A stretch of 64,000 nt of DNA from positions 143,334,188 to 143,398,187 of the forward strand of contig NC_066580.1 of NCBI RefSeq assembly GCF_024323335.1. The letters run 5' to 3'. The notes under the pieces are model-generated. The model ran no database searches and had not been told where the DNA came from. It was given only the letters and a program-made list of their open reading frames with translations. This document shows, piece after piece, positions 33,047 to 45,886 of the stretch. Numbering within the stretch: position 1 is the stretch's first letter; each line of letters begins with the position of its first letter. The translations under genes were made by a program, and so were the position numbers. The stretch comes from Lathyrus oleraceus (Eukaryota; Streptophyta; Magnoliopsida; Fabales; Fabaceae).

Positions 33047-34474
33047 TGTAGCGGGGTATTCGTTACCATTAGAGATATTGACTAAATCCAAGGTAAATCA
33101 TACAAGTCGAGTCGCCACCGCACTTCTATTTATCCAAAGGAATGGTTAGAAAGCGAACAAAAACCTAAAAGTTTTATCGAATCAAAAATTAGTAAAAATG
33201 TTAGAGATCTGGGTAAGGGGGTTGGTTATGCAATGGGAAGGTATTAGGCACCCAAAGCATCCTAGGTACTCCTAGGGAGCCCTTTTCACATTTGTTGCAA
33301 AGGTTGTTTTTTTTTTTGAAAATTTATTTGTGCAATCATGATTGAAGGGATGAGAAAAGCGAGTATGTTTATCTAATGTACTACTTACTAAAAGAAGGGT
33401 CAAAAGAAAATGACTCACACGGACGTCGCATCCACTGCATACGTATCTCATCTGAATCTGAGAATCAGAGTCTTCGTAGCTCGGCTACCTATGGGGTAAG
33501 GGTGGTGTTTTAGGGTGAACGACGTTACTACGCAATCTACCGGATGCTCGACCTTTGGAGACTTACTCGCCTGTAGTAGAAGGAGATAATGTGTTCTTAG
33601 GAGAAGAAAAATCAATGAGTTTGGGGTGTTCAGGGATGCTCATGCAAAAAGGCAGTCCTGGATGAAGGAACCGCGCTACCTTAAATGACATGCCACGAGA
33701 GGTTATACGAAACCTAAGAAATCGGTAACATGCGGGAAAAGTAAAGGGATCGAGAGATCTACCGTACGGATAAATATCCGAAGTAACAGCAATTAAAGAG
33801 ATAAGAAACCCAGAGATCTCTCAAGCTAGCACCATCAAAGAAAGTGAGTCAGTACAGGTAATCAGAATAAACCTCCAGGTGGTATCCCACAAATAAAGTG
33901 GAACACCAAGCAAGCTATCCCTGCAAGAGTATGTGAGCCCTCACAAAACAAAACTCAACAAACAGGTTAGAGAAATAAGATAGGGTAATCAGGAGTTGTC
34001 CCCAAATCAAAATGTAACTACATGAATCATGCCATTAAAATTCACAAAAAGCTCACAAAAAGCAACCAAGGGTAGGAGGCCTAAACCTCTTGTCAAACAC
34101 ATGCATCAAAAGGGTATCAAATTCACCCATAATACCTCATACATTCAGAGCATTCAAATTAAAAGCATAAAGTAATGGGAATAAGGCAAACCTGACTGGA
34201 GAGATCGAATGAAATTGAATTGCCCGGTTGGGTTTGCAAAGCAATCTGAGGGTTTATATGAGAGGGAATTGGTTCTATGCCGATGAGTTCCCTTCAGTCT
34301 CTGGAGGTTGCTCTGAACTTTGTTAGCTCTTCTCTTACTATCTTTTTCCCTGCCAGGGTAATAGGAATAGAATGCAATTTTGTTTCACTGAAACTCTGAA
34401 TTTATAACCTGATTTTTGTGGACCTGTGGGCTCAAATGAGAGAGGCCCAAGTCCAAAATTTTCTGTTATATTTT

Positions 34475-34505
<31 letters not shown>

Positions 34506-35010
34506 TTTATTTTTAAACATGTGGGCTTCGCCTAGCGAGCATGACAGTTCAAGAAATTCCTCTGAGCGTAGGTGATTCTGGTGGCTTTTCTTGGGACTCG
34601 CTAGGCGACCCATTCTGCTCACCTAGCGAGCATGACAGCTCATGAACAAACTTTTGCTCCTTCACGATTAACGTTTTGACTGACGAATAGACCCCATTTG
34701 AACCTGTTGGAAGTATCTCAAGCCATTCCCTTATGTTGACTGATCATCTAAATAGAACCCACAAAGTGTCTTGGATGATACTCAAGCTTCAAACAAAAGA
34801 TGTTAGTGACACATTTTTGTGCTTTTGGTTAGTAAACAAAAGTAAGAGAAACAATGATGTATAATTCAAGCATGCTTGGTGATCTCAAACCAATCACAAG
34901 GAGTCCCACCCAAAGGCAAAAGGAACCAAGATGCTAAAGATCCTTGAGGCAATGCAAACACAATGTTATGATGCCATGAGGGATCTTAGGGTAAAAATTG
35001 GGGTCTTACA
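33047..35010 (-). repeat. 5' LTR of element D
   Basis: 1964 bases, about 98 percent identical by eye to 20821-22802. It ends at 35010 and is followed by the TTATT target duplication (35011-35015). Contains the shorter (TTTA)n tract at about 34470-34515. Confidence 0.93.
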
Positions 35011-35015
35011 TTATT

Positions 35016-37344
35016 TCCTTCCCCAATGGAGCAAAATGTTATTTCTCCCCTTAATAGAGTTTCCTCTCCGGCAGATAGAAGGGAATGTTTTGTTTGATGT
35101 GCATCTGGTTGGTGGTTGTTCCCCACAGAGTTTCATATCATTTCTTGATAAGTTTCCCCAGTAGAGTTTCTTCTCCGGTGGATCTTATTGTGTTTTAACC
35201 ACCTACCCCCAAGAGAATTGATGGAATCTCCCAGGAAGATCTTCTGCATCTTCCTTATGTCAAGATTGTTTTCCCTTGGAAGACTCCTCCTGTGCAGGGT
35301 GTTGTTTCTTGCAGTTGGAAGCTGTGACTTTGCCTATCCCCAGCTGTGGTCGACGTCTTCCCGTGATTATTCTTCTTCCAGAGATAATCCCCACCAGAGT
35401 TGAATTCTCTGTTTGATTATTTTCTTTTGCTGCATCTTCTTTGTATCCTCAGCGAGTGCAACTTTGAGATAAGGTTTGATATCCCCGATGATTTATTTTC
35501 ATCCTGCTCGGGTTGTTCCCAAGTTGAGTTCTCCGGTAGGCTTCTCCCTTCTTGTTGAGATGTTTGTCGGGTGTCCGTTTGTGATGCTTGGACCTATTTG
35601 TGTTAGATATGACTGTTTGTCAGCATTAATCATACACAAATCATGCATATACATGCATAATCATAGAATTCAGATATTCATGATTGCATTTCTTTGCCAT
35701 ATATCTTTGCTTGTTATCTCCTACTATTGGTGAAATGTTCTTCCCCAAGAAGATGTTTGTGTCTGATCTCTCCATATAGAGTCAGCCCCATAGGCGGAAA
35801 GTGTTTATCTTATCTTCTTTATTCCCCATTGAGTTATGTCCTCGTGGATGGTTACTGTTTCGGTTTCCTCCCCAGTTGTGTATCGGGATAGGAATTACTC
35901 CCCTGAGTTATATCCTCATCGGGTTGAGTCTTGTTTGATTGTGTCTTTCTAGTTTGCTCCTAGACTGACTCCTTTCTTGTTATCCCCTACAGTTCCCTGT
36001 GGATTAGTTGTGCAATTGCTCAGTAACCAGTAATTGTCCATCTTTTCCCCAGCGAATTTTGTGGCCTTCTACCCAGTAACTGGTAGTTGTAAGTCCTATT
36101 TCTATTGTTTTCTACCCAGTAACCGGTAGATGTAATCCCCTCTTTGTCGGTTATCTTTACTCAGTAACTGGTATTGGTATTCCTTCGTTTTTTGAGTATA
36201 CCACCCAGTAACCGGTGATATATCTCTTGGATAATTGCTTTTGTCAGGCAATTTATCCCCGGCGAGTCATCTTTCATTTACCCTTGTTTGGTAATGATGG
36301 TTTCTCCTTCTGATTGGTCATCATTTTATACCCAATAATCGGTATCCCGATGTCCTTTCTTTTCGGTCGATTTATCCTTTATTAACCCAGTAACCGATTG
36401 TGGATAATCTTCCATGCGAGTATGTTATCTATGTTATGATAGTAATAAATAATATATCTCATGCGCTCTGCAGTCGAAGTCTTTTTCTTCCCCAATCGAG
36501 TAAGATTCGTATTTCCTTGTGGAATCGAATGCCCTTCCTGTAAGTCGAGTTTGCTTTTTCAACCCTTCTTTTGGATGATGAGTGTCTTGGGTATGTTCCC
36601 AAGTCACGTCTGGTTGGTCACCTATTATATGCCCAGTAACCGGTATCCCTAATGTTCCTTCCTTCTGCTCCCTATTATGACCTTTTGTCCCCTGTGGAGT
36701 CAGACTTTCCTGAGTTGAAATGTGCCTTTTGGGTCCTCCTCAGATGTTTCAGATGATTGATATCTTTCACCCTTATATCGGTCTTAGATATCCTTTCTCC
36801 TTGAGCGTGTTGTTTTCTCACCCAGTAACCGGTGTTTTGATAACATGTCTTTCTTTGATTTTATTACCCAGTAACCGATAATATCTCATTGTTTCTTTCT
36901 CAGCTGAGTCCTTTGTGGACATCCCCGTCTGAGTCCGGATTTTTATCCGATGTATCCTTTGTGGATAGTTTTGTTATATTGGCATATTCCCCAATACATG
37001 CATTTTTGCGTCAGCTCGAGTCTTTCCATCAATTTATTTTCATGGAATCCCTTCGTGTCTCTCAGCAAGTTTTCAAGTCGTGACCTGCTCACGCAGTTTT
37101 ACCTTATTTCACCCCAGAGTCTCTGTCTTCCTAGAGAGTGTGTTACTCCTATGGATTTTTCAGTCTCTTCTGATTTTTTTTCCTTCGTGGCAAGTATTCG
37201 CCATGAAGATTCTATTTTCGCATGCATACATTTGCATCATGAGGTCTCTTAGGGACAAAAATTCGTCTCTTTGTTATTATTTAAGCTCATTCTATCTCGT
37301 CGAGACGAAGATTTTAACCTTCATATCTCCGGATAGAACGACCT
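35016..37344 (+). other. 3' untranslated region of element C, second part
   Basis: Continuation of C after D. Two repeated signals fill it. First, words like TCCCCAGTAGAGT (35155-35167), TCCCCGGCGAGTCA (near 36250) and TCCCCTGTGGAGTCAG (near 36690), about 20 in 2.1 kb, close to the tRNA-Arg 3' end. Second, hairpins with loop CAGTAACC or CAGTAACT and variable stems between 36069 and 36870. No protein-coding signal. Confidence 0.72.
36069..36870 (+). repeat. Constant-loop hairpin series, CAGTAACC type (element C)
   Basis: Examples: 36069-36086 and 36112-36129 (CTACC, loop, GGTAG), 36202-36217 (CACC, loop, GGTG), near 36328 (ATACC, loop CAATAATC, GGTAT), near 36819 (CACC, GGTG). Stems change in pairs while the loop stays. 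Spacing is 30-150 bases. D has the same in antisense, for example 23305-23326 with TATTACC and GGTAATA. Confidence 0.65.
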
Positions 37345-37358
37345 TAAATAGGGGCATC
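37345..37358 (+). promoter_or_regulatory. Polypurine tract of element C
   Basis: TAAATAGGGGCATC directly before the 3' LTR at 37359; plus-strand priming site. Confidence 0.85.
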
Positions 37359-40300
37359 TGTAAGACCCTAATTTTGACCCTAAGATCCCTCATGGCATCA
37401 TGTTATTGCACAAGTGCATTGCCTCAAGGATCATAGCATGTTTGGCTCCTTAACCCTAGGGTTGGGACTTGTTTGAGTGTTTTGAAATCACCAAGCATGC
37501 TTGTATTGTATATTATTTCTTTTCTTATTTAATTACTAACCAAAAGCACAAAAATATGTCACTAACTCTTTTTGTTTTGAAGCTCAAGTGATCATGTGCT
37601 CCAATGCTCCTAAGAGGCTCCTAAGCCCAATGAAATGGCTAGATGAAGATGAGAAAAAGCATGACAATGGTCCACAAATATATTAATCATCATATATGAC
37701 TCCCAAGTATCTCAATTTTCCAATTTGATCAAGATATCTCAAAGGGCTTGTGGATTGTTTCCCAAGGAAACCCTAATTCCACTATGCTTTGACTGTGCCT
37801 TGCCCAAGAAGCAACCTCAACCTCTGATCAAATTTAATCAAGGTAAGTTATTTCATTCATCATTTTATGCATATGTGAGCCTATTTGAGGATCCTCAATC
37901 ATTTATTCATCAATATTGGAGGTTTGGCCTTGAAAAGTTGACCAGTCAAGTCAGCTGACTAAGCTGAGCACCACTGAAATATAACTTTTAATTTGTTTGT
38001 CAAATGAAGATTACCCCAAGATAAAAACTGTTCCTAAGAACCATATGAACAACTTTAATGTTAATCAAAAATCCATTTGAAACATGTAAGGTCATCATTC
38101 ATTTCAAAGCATTATAGGTCACTTTGACTGAAACCCTAACTTTGGGTCAACTTACCAAGGGCATAACTTCTTTAATTTTTACTATTTTGAGGTGATACCA
38201 AATTCATTGGAAATATTGAGATGTTTAATTTGAACGTTATGTTGGACAAAATTTCATAATGTTAAAATAAATACATGTGATAATACAAAGCATTATAGGT
38301 CATCTTGGACCTAATTCATTGAATTTGAAAAAGTACCCAACTTCAAATACCCATAACTTTGTCATAAAAAATCCAAATGATGCAAAATTTGAGTCTAAAT
38401 TGATCATCTTGAAACAATATACAACTTTTATGTTGGAAGTTTTTCCATTTGAAGCTTTCATCATGAAAACAGAGGGGTTTGAATAGGCTTGCTTTTGAGT
38501 GAAAACTTTCAAAATGACTTAAACATGTTTTGTACTTGGATTTTCCAGGCCAGATTTCATTAATTTGCACATGCCAAATGAATTTTTGCCCAACATTACT
38601 TTTGTTCCTTATTTCAAGGGATTTCGAACCATTACTCACATTACTCTTTTGGACTTACCATTTGGGAGTTTCGAAGACCTTTCCATTTATGTGCATTTTG
38701 GCATTTCATGTTATAATTTGGTATTCAAGCTAGTTCCCTCCAAAGTGCATGTCCAAATGATCTTCAGGTGGTATCAGCAAGATGTTCCATTCATCATTGG
38801 GCCTGCTACACGCTTGCACAGGCCCATGCAAGAAAATTTCAAATGGCCATGCACATGAACAAAGCGTGGGATTCAGCTACTTTAGGCTATAAATAACCAC
38901 TCCCTCTCATTCATTCATCAACCTTTTGGAGATCTGAATTGCTGCAGCATTGAAACCATAGCCATACCAAAGGAATTTGTTCAAAAATTTTCTCACTTTC
39001 GATCTTGAAATTGAGCATCATTAGCTGATCTTCAAATCTTAATTCCTTAGCCTTTCATTTCCACTGCATCCCTAGAGAAAAGAGGAGCCAAGATCTTGAA
39101 GAAATCGTGCCCTGAAGTGCTCCAATTCAGAGGTATACATTCAAACTTTTTGGATCTAGAACTCTCAATTCAATGTAGTATCCTTGTGTTTATGTAGTTT
39201 TCTAAAGTCCTCACACTTGAGACAAGCCAATGGTGCTTTTAATTCATCATTTCATGAGCTTACAGTTGGAACACCATGATCTTCTTCTTCATGTTTCTCT
39301 CAATATAGGAAGAGTGAGAAAGATCCAATGGTGCAGTGATGATCTCCATCACACGAGCTTCAATTTCATGTCCTTATTTTCCATTTTTGTTAAAAAAAAT
39401 TCTCTGCAACTGGTGGCCGGAAGTGGTTGTCTCGCCGGAGAAGATGGTGGTTTCCACCACCATCACCACGTATGCACCTTCATGGCCTTTGGATCTTGTA
39501 TTCAGAATCTAATCGTGTTCATTCATTTGGCTTACTTCATTTAATACATGTTGTCACGCGTTTGACTCAAGCACACCATGTGCCCTCACATCTGGACCGT
39601 TCTTGGATGCCACGTCAATTAATGAGTTTCATCCTGTGGCGCTGGTTTTTTCCATTTTTTCTATTTTCTTTTATTTTCAGTTAATTCATTTGATTTTCAA
39701 AAATTCATAAAAAATTCATTTGAAGTCATAAAAATATGAGACCAATTCTAAAAAATTTCTTGAAAAATCTAGTTTCATATTTTGATTTTTAATTATTTTT
39801 GTGACTTCATTTGATATTTTCCCTGGATTATTTGATTTTTAATAGTTTTAATTCATTTTTTAATACTTTCTGACTTTTGAAAAATCCAAAAATATTTTCA
39901 TAGCATCTATGGATCATGATAAGTCAATGAAAAATAGTCTCATCAATTTCTTATTTGATTTGAGATTTATTTGAGATTTTAATTCATATTGTGCTATTTT
40001 TAATAGTTTTTAATTGTTTTTAATTACTTTCTGATTTCAAAAATTGGTGAGAAAATTAGTCAAAGCTTGTTTGACTGTCTTAAACCTATGAGAATTTAAT
40101 TGGACTTTTTGAAGTTGATTTGAATTGAATTTGAGGTTTGACCTTATTTGTTTTCAAAAAATACCAAAAAAATATTATTGTCTTGTTGACTTGTTATCTT
40201 CATTTCTTTTCTGTTTGGTGTTGATTGATGATGATTTGATTCATATTTGATCAATTGGATTTGGTTGTGGTCTTCTTTTCTCCTGCCTTTCATCTTCATC

Positions 40301-41350
40301 CCTTTCTTTCCATCAATGGCCAATGAGTTAAAGTCTTGTGGCTGGTCTTGACAAATGAGAGGTTTAACCTTCTTTGATCCAAACCAAACTCAACTTGATC
40401 CGTGATCAAGTGAGTTGTTTTGTGTCAAAGATAGGTTACTTCTTGGTCAAGCAAATAACCTAAAGTCAATACAAAGCCCTTCCCCTTTTGTTTTTGGCAT
40501 GGAAAGTTTATGGAGCTTGGCTTACTAGTCATGATCTCTAACTTGTGTTTCTTTGCCTATATTTTTATTGACCGGCCTCAGATAGGTGTGACTACTACAT
40601 TAGTCCACTTATGATTGCTTAACATAGAGCTACATTGTCTTATGACAAACTAACATAACTTTACTAACTACTAACTTTAATTTGAGCATTTAATTTCTTG
40701 TCATTTACTTTTAATGTCATTTATTTCTTGCTCATTATTCATATTGATTTTCACTTTGCTCACTTGAGCACATATTTTATGTTTATGTCATTTTTCTTTT
40801 GCTCATTTGAGCCCATTATTGTATAAATATATTGTTATCTTGTGTTTTCTTTGTGTTTTGTTTTGTGTGAACCAAATGCAAAAAGAGAAAGGACTTAGAA
40901 TTAGGACTTACCTATGCTTAAAGGAGTTCAAGAGCAACTAGGTCTCATGCCTTTAGAAAGCTAAATTGTTGAAGAGCAACTAGGCCTCATGCCTTTAGAA
41001 TGCTAAAATTCCAAGTTGATCTCAAAGGACTTCTCCTCCAAACTTATTCTTTGTCCATTCCCTTTATTGTGTTGTGAACTTTTTGATGTTTGCTTTTGTG
41101 TGATAGGGATCCCCACTTTGAGATTATGAAAAGAGGACCATTGTCATGAGTAGCCAAGTTAAGAGCCAAGCCAAATGGAGATCCTAGGAGCTTGAATTCA
41201 ATTGTGTGATTGCTTGTTTGTTTGCTAAGTCCAAAGGAAAGGAGCATCTTGAGTCATCTCTATGACTTCAAGAAAAGGAACTCCAAGGGTTTATCTTTCC
41301 CCTCTTATCTTTGTATGCTTTAGGACTAGCCCTTCTCTTCTTCTCCCCAC
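37359..41350 (+). repeat. 3' LTR of element C, cut by element E
   Basis: Begins TGTAAGACCCTAATTTTGAC and follows the 5' LTR to the point equivalent to 8936, where E enters after CCCAC. The remaining roughly 850 bases would lie beyond E, outside the window. A TATA box is at 38888-38895. Short open frames match those of the 5' LTR because the sequences are copies, not because of selection. Confidence 0.92.
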
Positions 41351-43276
41351 TATCGTGGCGCGAAAAATACCCGAGCGTAAGGAACACTCAAAATATAAAC
41401 AAAACAAAGTCGCCACCGAACTTTATTTATTCATAAAGAGGGAAAGGGAAAACATCGATAAAACCCACGAAAAACAAAAAGAAATGGTCTTCGCAACCAA
41501 ATCGGGTTTGGGAGTCGGTTATGCAAGGAGAAGGTATTAGCACCCCTCACATCCATCGTACTCGATGGGACCCATCTAGTTAGTTTCGTGTAAGAGTGTT
41601 AGCATGATATCATTTGCGAATTTATACTTATCGAGTGAGGAAAGAGAAAGAAAGAAAGGAAAGACTTATGGTTTTTAATATTAATGTGCCTGACAAGATT
41701 TCGCAATCCTGCTCCTACGTATCTCCAGGTGCTATGAAGAACTCAAGGCATACGTAGTTCTACCCAAAGAGAACTACTAGGTGGATTGCTTTTAAAGAGA
41801 GTGATGCTTGGATCATATTTGAGTGATTAAACCTTTACTTGCTGCTCACTCTTGGAGGCTGAAGTCTTTGTTTGTTTTGCATCAAAATGGATGTTGCATA
41901 CTCTTTTCTAAAAATGTTTTCGGGGTCGCACGAGGGCGGAAAATAAGTTTGATGAGTTTGAGTTGATTTTAAGCGGAGACAAGCATCCAAGCAGGGAGCT
42001 CTACTGCAGTACTCAAATGCCCGAAAAAGAAGAGGCCTAAGCCCAATCACTCTCTTTTCATCCAAAAGTTTATTATGAAAATGTGTGGCAAATTAGGTCA
42101 AAATTCATTAACGAAAGACGATTAATCAGACATAGAGCTCTACAACAGTGTCCAAATAATCGGGAAGAGAGAAGGTCGATACCCAATCAGCCTTTTTCTT
42201 CTATAAGAGAAATGACCTAATTCTAGTAATTATTGTATTTTAATATGGAAGACGAATGTTTGATCATTAAGCTCTACAGTAGTATCCTAACATCCGAAAC
42301 ATAGAAAGTCTAAACTTAATCAATTTCTTCCATTTTTATTGTGAAAAGCTTTTGAAAATAGGGGACGACTTGACGTTGGATCAAGCGTCTGAAGTTGACT
42401 TATGAAAATAATTTGGATGTGGCGGGGGCATATTTGACTTTGTAATCAAATTGGATTTGATTTAGGACAGAAGACTCGACGTTGGATCGAGTGTTTGTTT
42501 TTGTTCTTTTCTAAAAAAGGGTTGATTTTAATCTTGGAATTAACAATCAACTAATATAATAAAAATAAACGAAGGCAGTAAAACTTATTACATCTTTTCG
42601 GGAATGGGGGTACATTTTATCGAATGGGAATACAACACAATAACTAAATCATACAAGTTTTAAAAGACAGTTGCAAAAATAAAAGAATCTCGTTGTAAGA
42701 AGGCCCAAGAGAAAGCCAAGGGACTCGATGTTAAAATCAGAAATTAAACTTAAAAGAAATTTAGGGCTTTGTTAAACAATCATAAGGCGATTTATGCAGG
42801 AATCACCCTATCTAAGTTGGTCAACACAACTTTACGCGTGTAAGCAATTTCTGAAGTTTAAATTGAATTTTTAAATTCAAAATTGCTAAGCATCTGTAAA
42901 AAAAAATGATCGGACAATAAAATCAAAAAATTTTAACAATTGAAAACAAATAATCAATTAATCAATAAATAAATATGACAATAATGATAAAAAATATAAA
43001 TAAATAAATAATAAATAACAAAAAAATAATAATTAGCAATATTAAAAATTAATAATTAACAACAATAATTAATTTATAATAATAAATAACATTAACAATA
43101 ATAATAAGACATAATGATAATTAAAGATAATATAAATAAATAATGATAATAAGCAAAAATAATAAATATTAACAAAATAATAACAATAAATAAACAAAAA
43201 TAATAAATATTAACAATAATAATAATAAATAAACAAACAAATAGATATTAATAATAATAAATAAGAAAAATAATAA

Positions 43277-43317
<41 letters not shown>

Positions 43318-43471
43318 TGAAAAAATAATTAACGAACAATAATAATAATAATAATGACAGTGATCAATAACAAACTTTAAATATCAATATTTAATAAATA
43401 ATCCAATAATATTAATAATACATGTAATAATACCAAATAACAATAATATATAATGGTTAATTATAATAATG

Positions 43472-43502
<31 letters not shown>

Positions 43503-43542
43503 GTTAATAATAATATTAAAAATGATAATAATAGAAATAGTA

Positions 43543-43582
<40 letters not shown>

Positions 43583-45731
43583 GAAATAATAAAGAAAGAA
43601 AGAAAAATAAACAATAAAAGTCATAATAATAGTAATAATATTATAATATAATAATAGTCATACTCAAAATAATAACAATCAGTATAATATATAAAATAAA
43701 ATAAGAATTAAAAAAAGAAAAGAAAAAAACATAAATGAGAGGGACGTTGGATATTAGAGAGGGAGAAAGATGATTTTTAAGACCACCAACCCCTGCCTGA
43801 CACGTGGCAGGGAAGCATTTAATTAATTAAAAAAATTCACTTCTCCTTCATCCTTGGAACACTCTTACAGTAACAACAACATATTTTCTTCATTTTCTTT
43901 TTATAAAACAACCACCTTTGCTCTTTTCTTTCTTGAAAAACAAAACAAAATTTATATCTATTTCAAGCCCCACTCATCATGGTGAATAAAAACAGCATAA
44001 AAATTTAACAAAAACAAAACTTGATTGCTTCTAAGACCTCTCTCTCTCACTTGGTTTTAATGGGAACAACATGATCTTTAAAAAAAATTCAAAGTAACAA
44101 ACTCTCATATCAAAGAAAAAGCAGAAATTTATGAAAGCAAAACAATGAAAAGGAAGAGAACGACTACCAAGTCAAAGCTCGTTTTCGCAAGTGGTGACGG
44201 AATGACAAGTTTTTCGGCGATGTCGTAAAATGGCGATGACGTGTTTGAACCGTCGGTTTCACTATATTTCGTGGTGATGGAGTTGTGTGTTTAAACTGTG
44301 GATGATGGTGATAATGGAACTGTTTGGTTTGTGAAGCTTGAAGAATTTAAGTGATGGTGTTGTTGTTGTTTTATGAAGCTTGAAGTTTTAGAGTGATGAT
44401 GTTGTTGTTTATGAAGTTTTTTTAGTTTTTTTTAGTGATGATGAATGGTGGTTAGTTGAAGAGAGGATGAGGAAAATATATTAAGGTTGAGAATGAGAAA
44501 GTGTTGTTTAGGTTGTAGTTGGTATTAGAGAGAAAGAGAGAAACAAGTCTTATAGTGAAGTTTGAGTTGACAATGCATCCTCTGTTGTACCAAAGTTGCA
44601 GAGAAAAGAGAGCAGAGATATTTGTACCAAAGTGGCATCTAAAACCATCATGAAGAAAGAGCACGTGAATGGTGATGAAAGAAAAAAAATCTTAAAGCTA
44701 ATGCCACGTATCATCATTCCAATGGTTCAAAATGATCCATTTTTTTTAAATAAAATAAAAGAAATGTCAAGAGGTGACTCATCCTCAAATTTAATTTAAA
44801 ATAAATTAACTATTTTATCTATACTAATTAAATTAAAAATAAAGAAGCATAAATTAAAATTGAGTCAAAAATATTGATAATTTTAAATAAATCTCTCGAT
44901 TTTTATAGCAATGGAACAAAAATAATCAGTCAAAAATTGAATAAAAATCGGGCTTAAAACTTTTCAAATAAATACATAAATAAATCAAATGCATTAAAAT
45001 GATAAATGCGGAATAAAATTTTCGAAAGCATACAGGTTTCGATCAGATTTTGAAATAAAAATTGATCGGTTAAAAGGATCAGACTGATTAAAATGCATCC
45101 GAAAAAGTAGTCAAAAAAATAAAACGAGCACACCAGGTTAAACTACGTGAACCGTAGATTAAGAAAACTGACATCTTCAAGCTCAAATTTTGAATTTTTT
45201 CGCCCTCTAATCCGACATACAGTTGAGAAACGATTCGATCGGTCTGTCTGTATATCCGAAAAAATTATTCCGAATGATATTCTAAATATTATACAAAAAA
45301 AATGCATGTTATGACAAGTATAAAATGCAAACGTCTTGTAAATGAAATGAATTGTTGACTGGATAAATGTGAATAGACAATCAGACGTAAACGAATCGCT
45401 CCTGGATCATTTGCTCTTGATTCTTAAACACAAACAAAACTCTACAAAGATCCAGATGACGAAAATACTCTTGATTATCACCCTCTGAACCTCTAAAACA
45501 AAATGCAGCTAAATGAATAATGCACTGAGATTTGAGAAATCAAATCTTTCGACCTCTCAATCAACAGATGAATGAATGAATATCATTAAAATTAGATAAA
45601 ATGCCAAAACTCCTGGCTTTTCACCTAAATCCTGATGAATGCTTTTAATTGATGAAATACACCATAAAATGGATTGATTTATGCTATGCTAATGTGAGTG
45701 AAAAACTCATGGTAAAATTTAGGGTATGACA
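41351..45731 (-). repeat. 3' LTR of element E
   Basis: The minus strand starts TGTCATACCCTAAATTTTAC at 45731 and ends at 41351 with CCACGATA; the expected terminal CA is changed to TA. The 4.4-kb LTR includes a long A/T-only-like tract (42950-43700). Near its 3' end, at about 41520-41550, it shares the TAATACCTTCTCC block with other families. No second copy is in the window for dating. Confidence 0.85.
42950..43670. repeat. AAT-rich low-complexity tract in E LTR
   Basis: About 700 bases of AAT, AATA and AAC words, with uninterrupted (AAT)n runs near 43275-43315, 43466-43500 and 43543-43580. No coding potential. Confidence 0.9.
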
Positions 45732-45746
45732 GCTGCCCCTATTTAA
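45732..45746 (-). promoter_or_regulatory. Polypurine tract of element E
   Basis: Minus strand TTAAATAGGGGCAGC directly before the LTR start; nearly the same as in C, D and F. Confidence 0.82.
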
Positions 45747-45886
45747 ACATCTTTAACCGGAGGATATGAAGAACTCTTCTTCAAATCATCATGGTGAAAG
45801 ATAGTTTAAATACTAAACAGACCCAAATTTTGCCGTCTTATGTAGAAGAATGATATGCTTATGGTTATGACCGAGTGCACTCGGAT

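Larger units (their letters stand above)
20821..35010 (-). mobile_element. Element D: deleted Ogre-family element nested in C
   Basis: A 14.2-kb element on the minus strand with complete LTRs (20821-22802, 33047-35010), TTATT target duplication, primer-binding site at 33021-33040 and polypurine tract next to 22803. It encodes ORF1, gag-pro and only a remnant of pol: RT is fused to the integrase C-terminus, with loss of roughly 2.2 kb compared with C. LTR comparison by eye shows about 2 percent differences, mostly transitions. Its LTRs share both ends with C but are only about 2 kb long, so it is a distinct subfamily. Confidence 0.94.
4914..41350 (+). mobile_element. Element C: full-size Ogre-type Ty3/gypsy retrotransposon
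   Basis: LTR (4914-9788), primer-binding site, leader, ORF1, gag, protease, intron, RT, two RNase H domains, integrase, long 3' region, polypurine tract and 3' LTR (from 37359) are in Ogre order. It is interrupted twice: D occupies 20821-35010, and the 3' LTR is cut at 41350 by E. Without D the present part is about 22 kb. The base before the 5' LTR is preceded by CATGC, the expected 5-bp target duplication; the second copy would lie beyond E. Coding parts have many stops, frameshifts and small deletions. Confidence 0.92.

Noticed and set aside
43990..44800. Possible host gene remnant in the less repetitive part of the E LTR
   Set aside because: No domain, splice or codon pattern could be seen; it lies between the recognised ends of the LTR and is probably U3 sequence.
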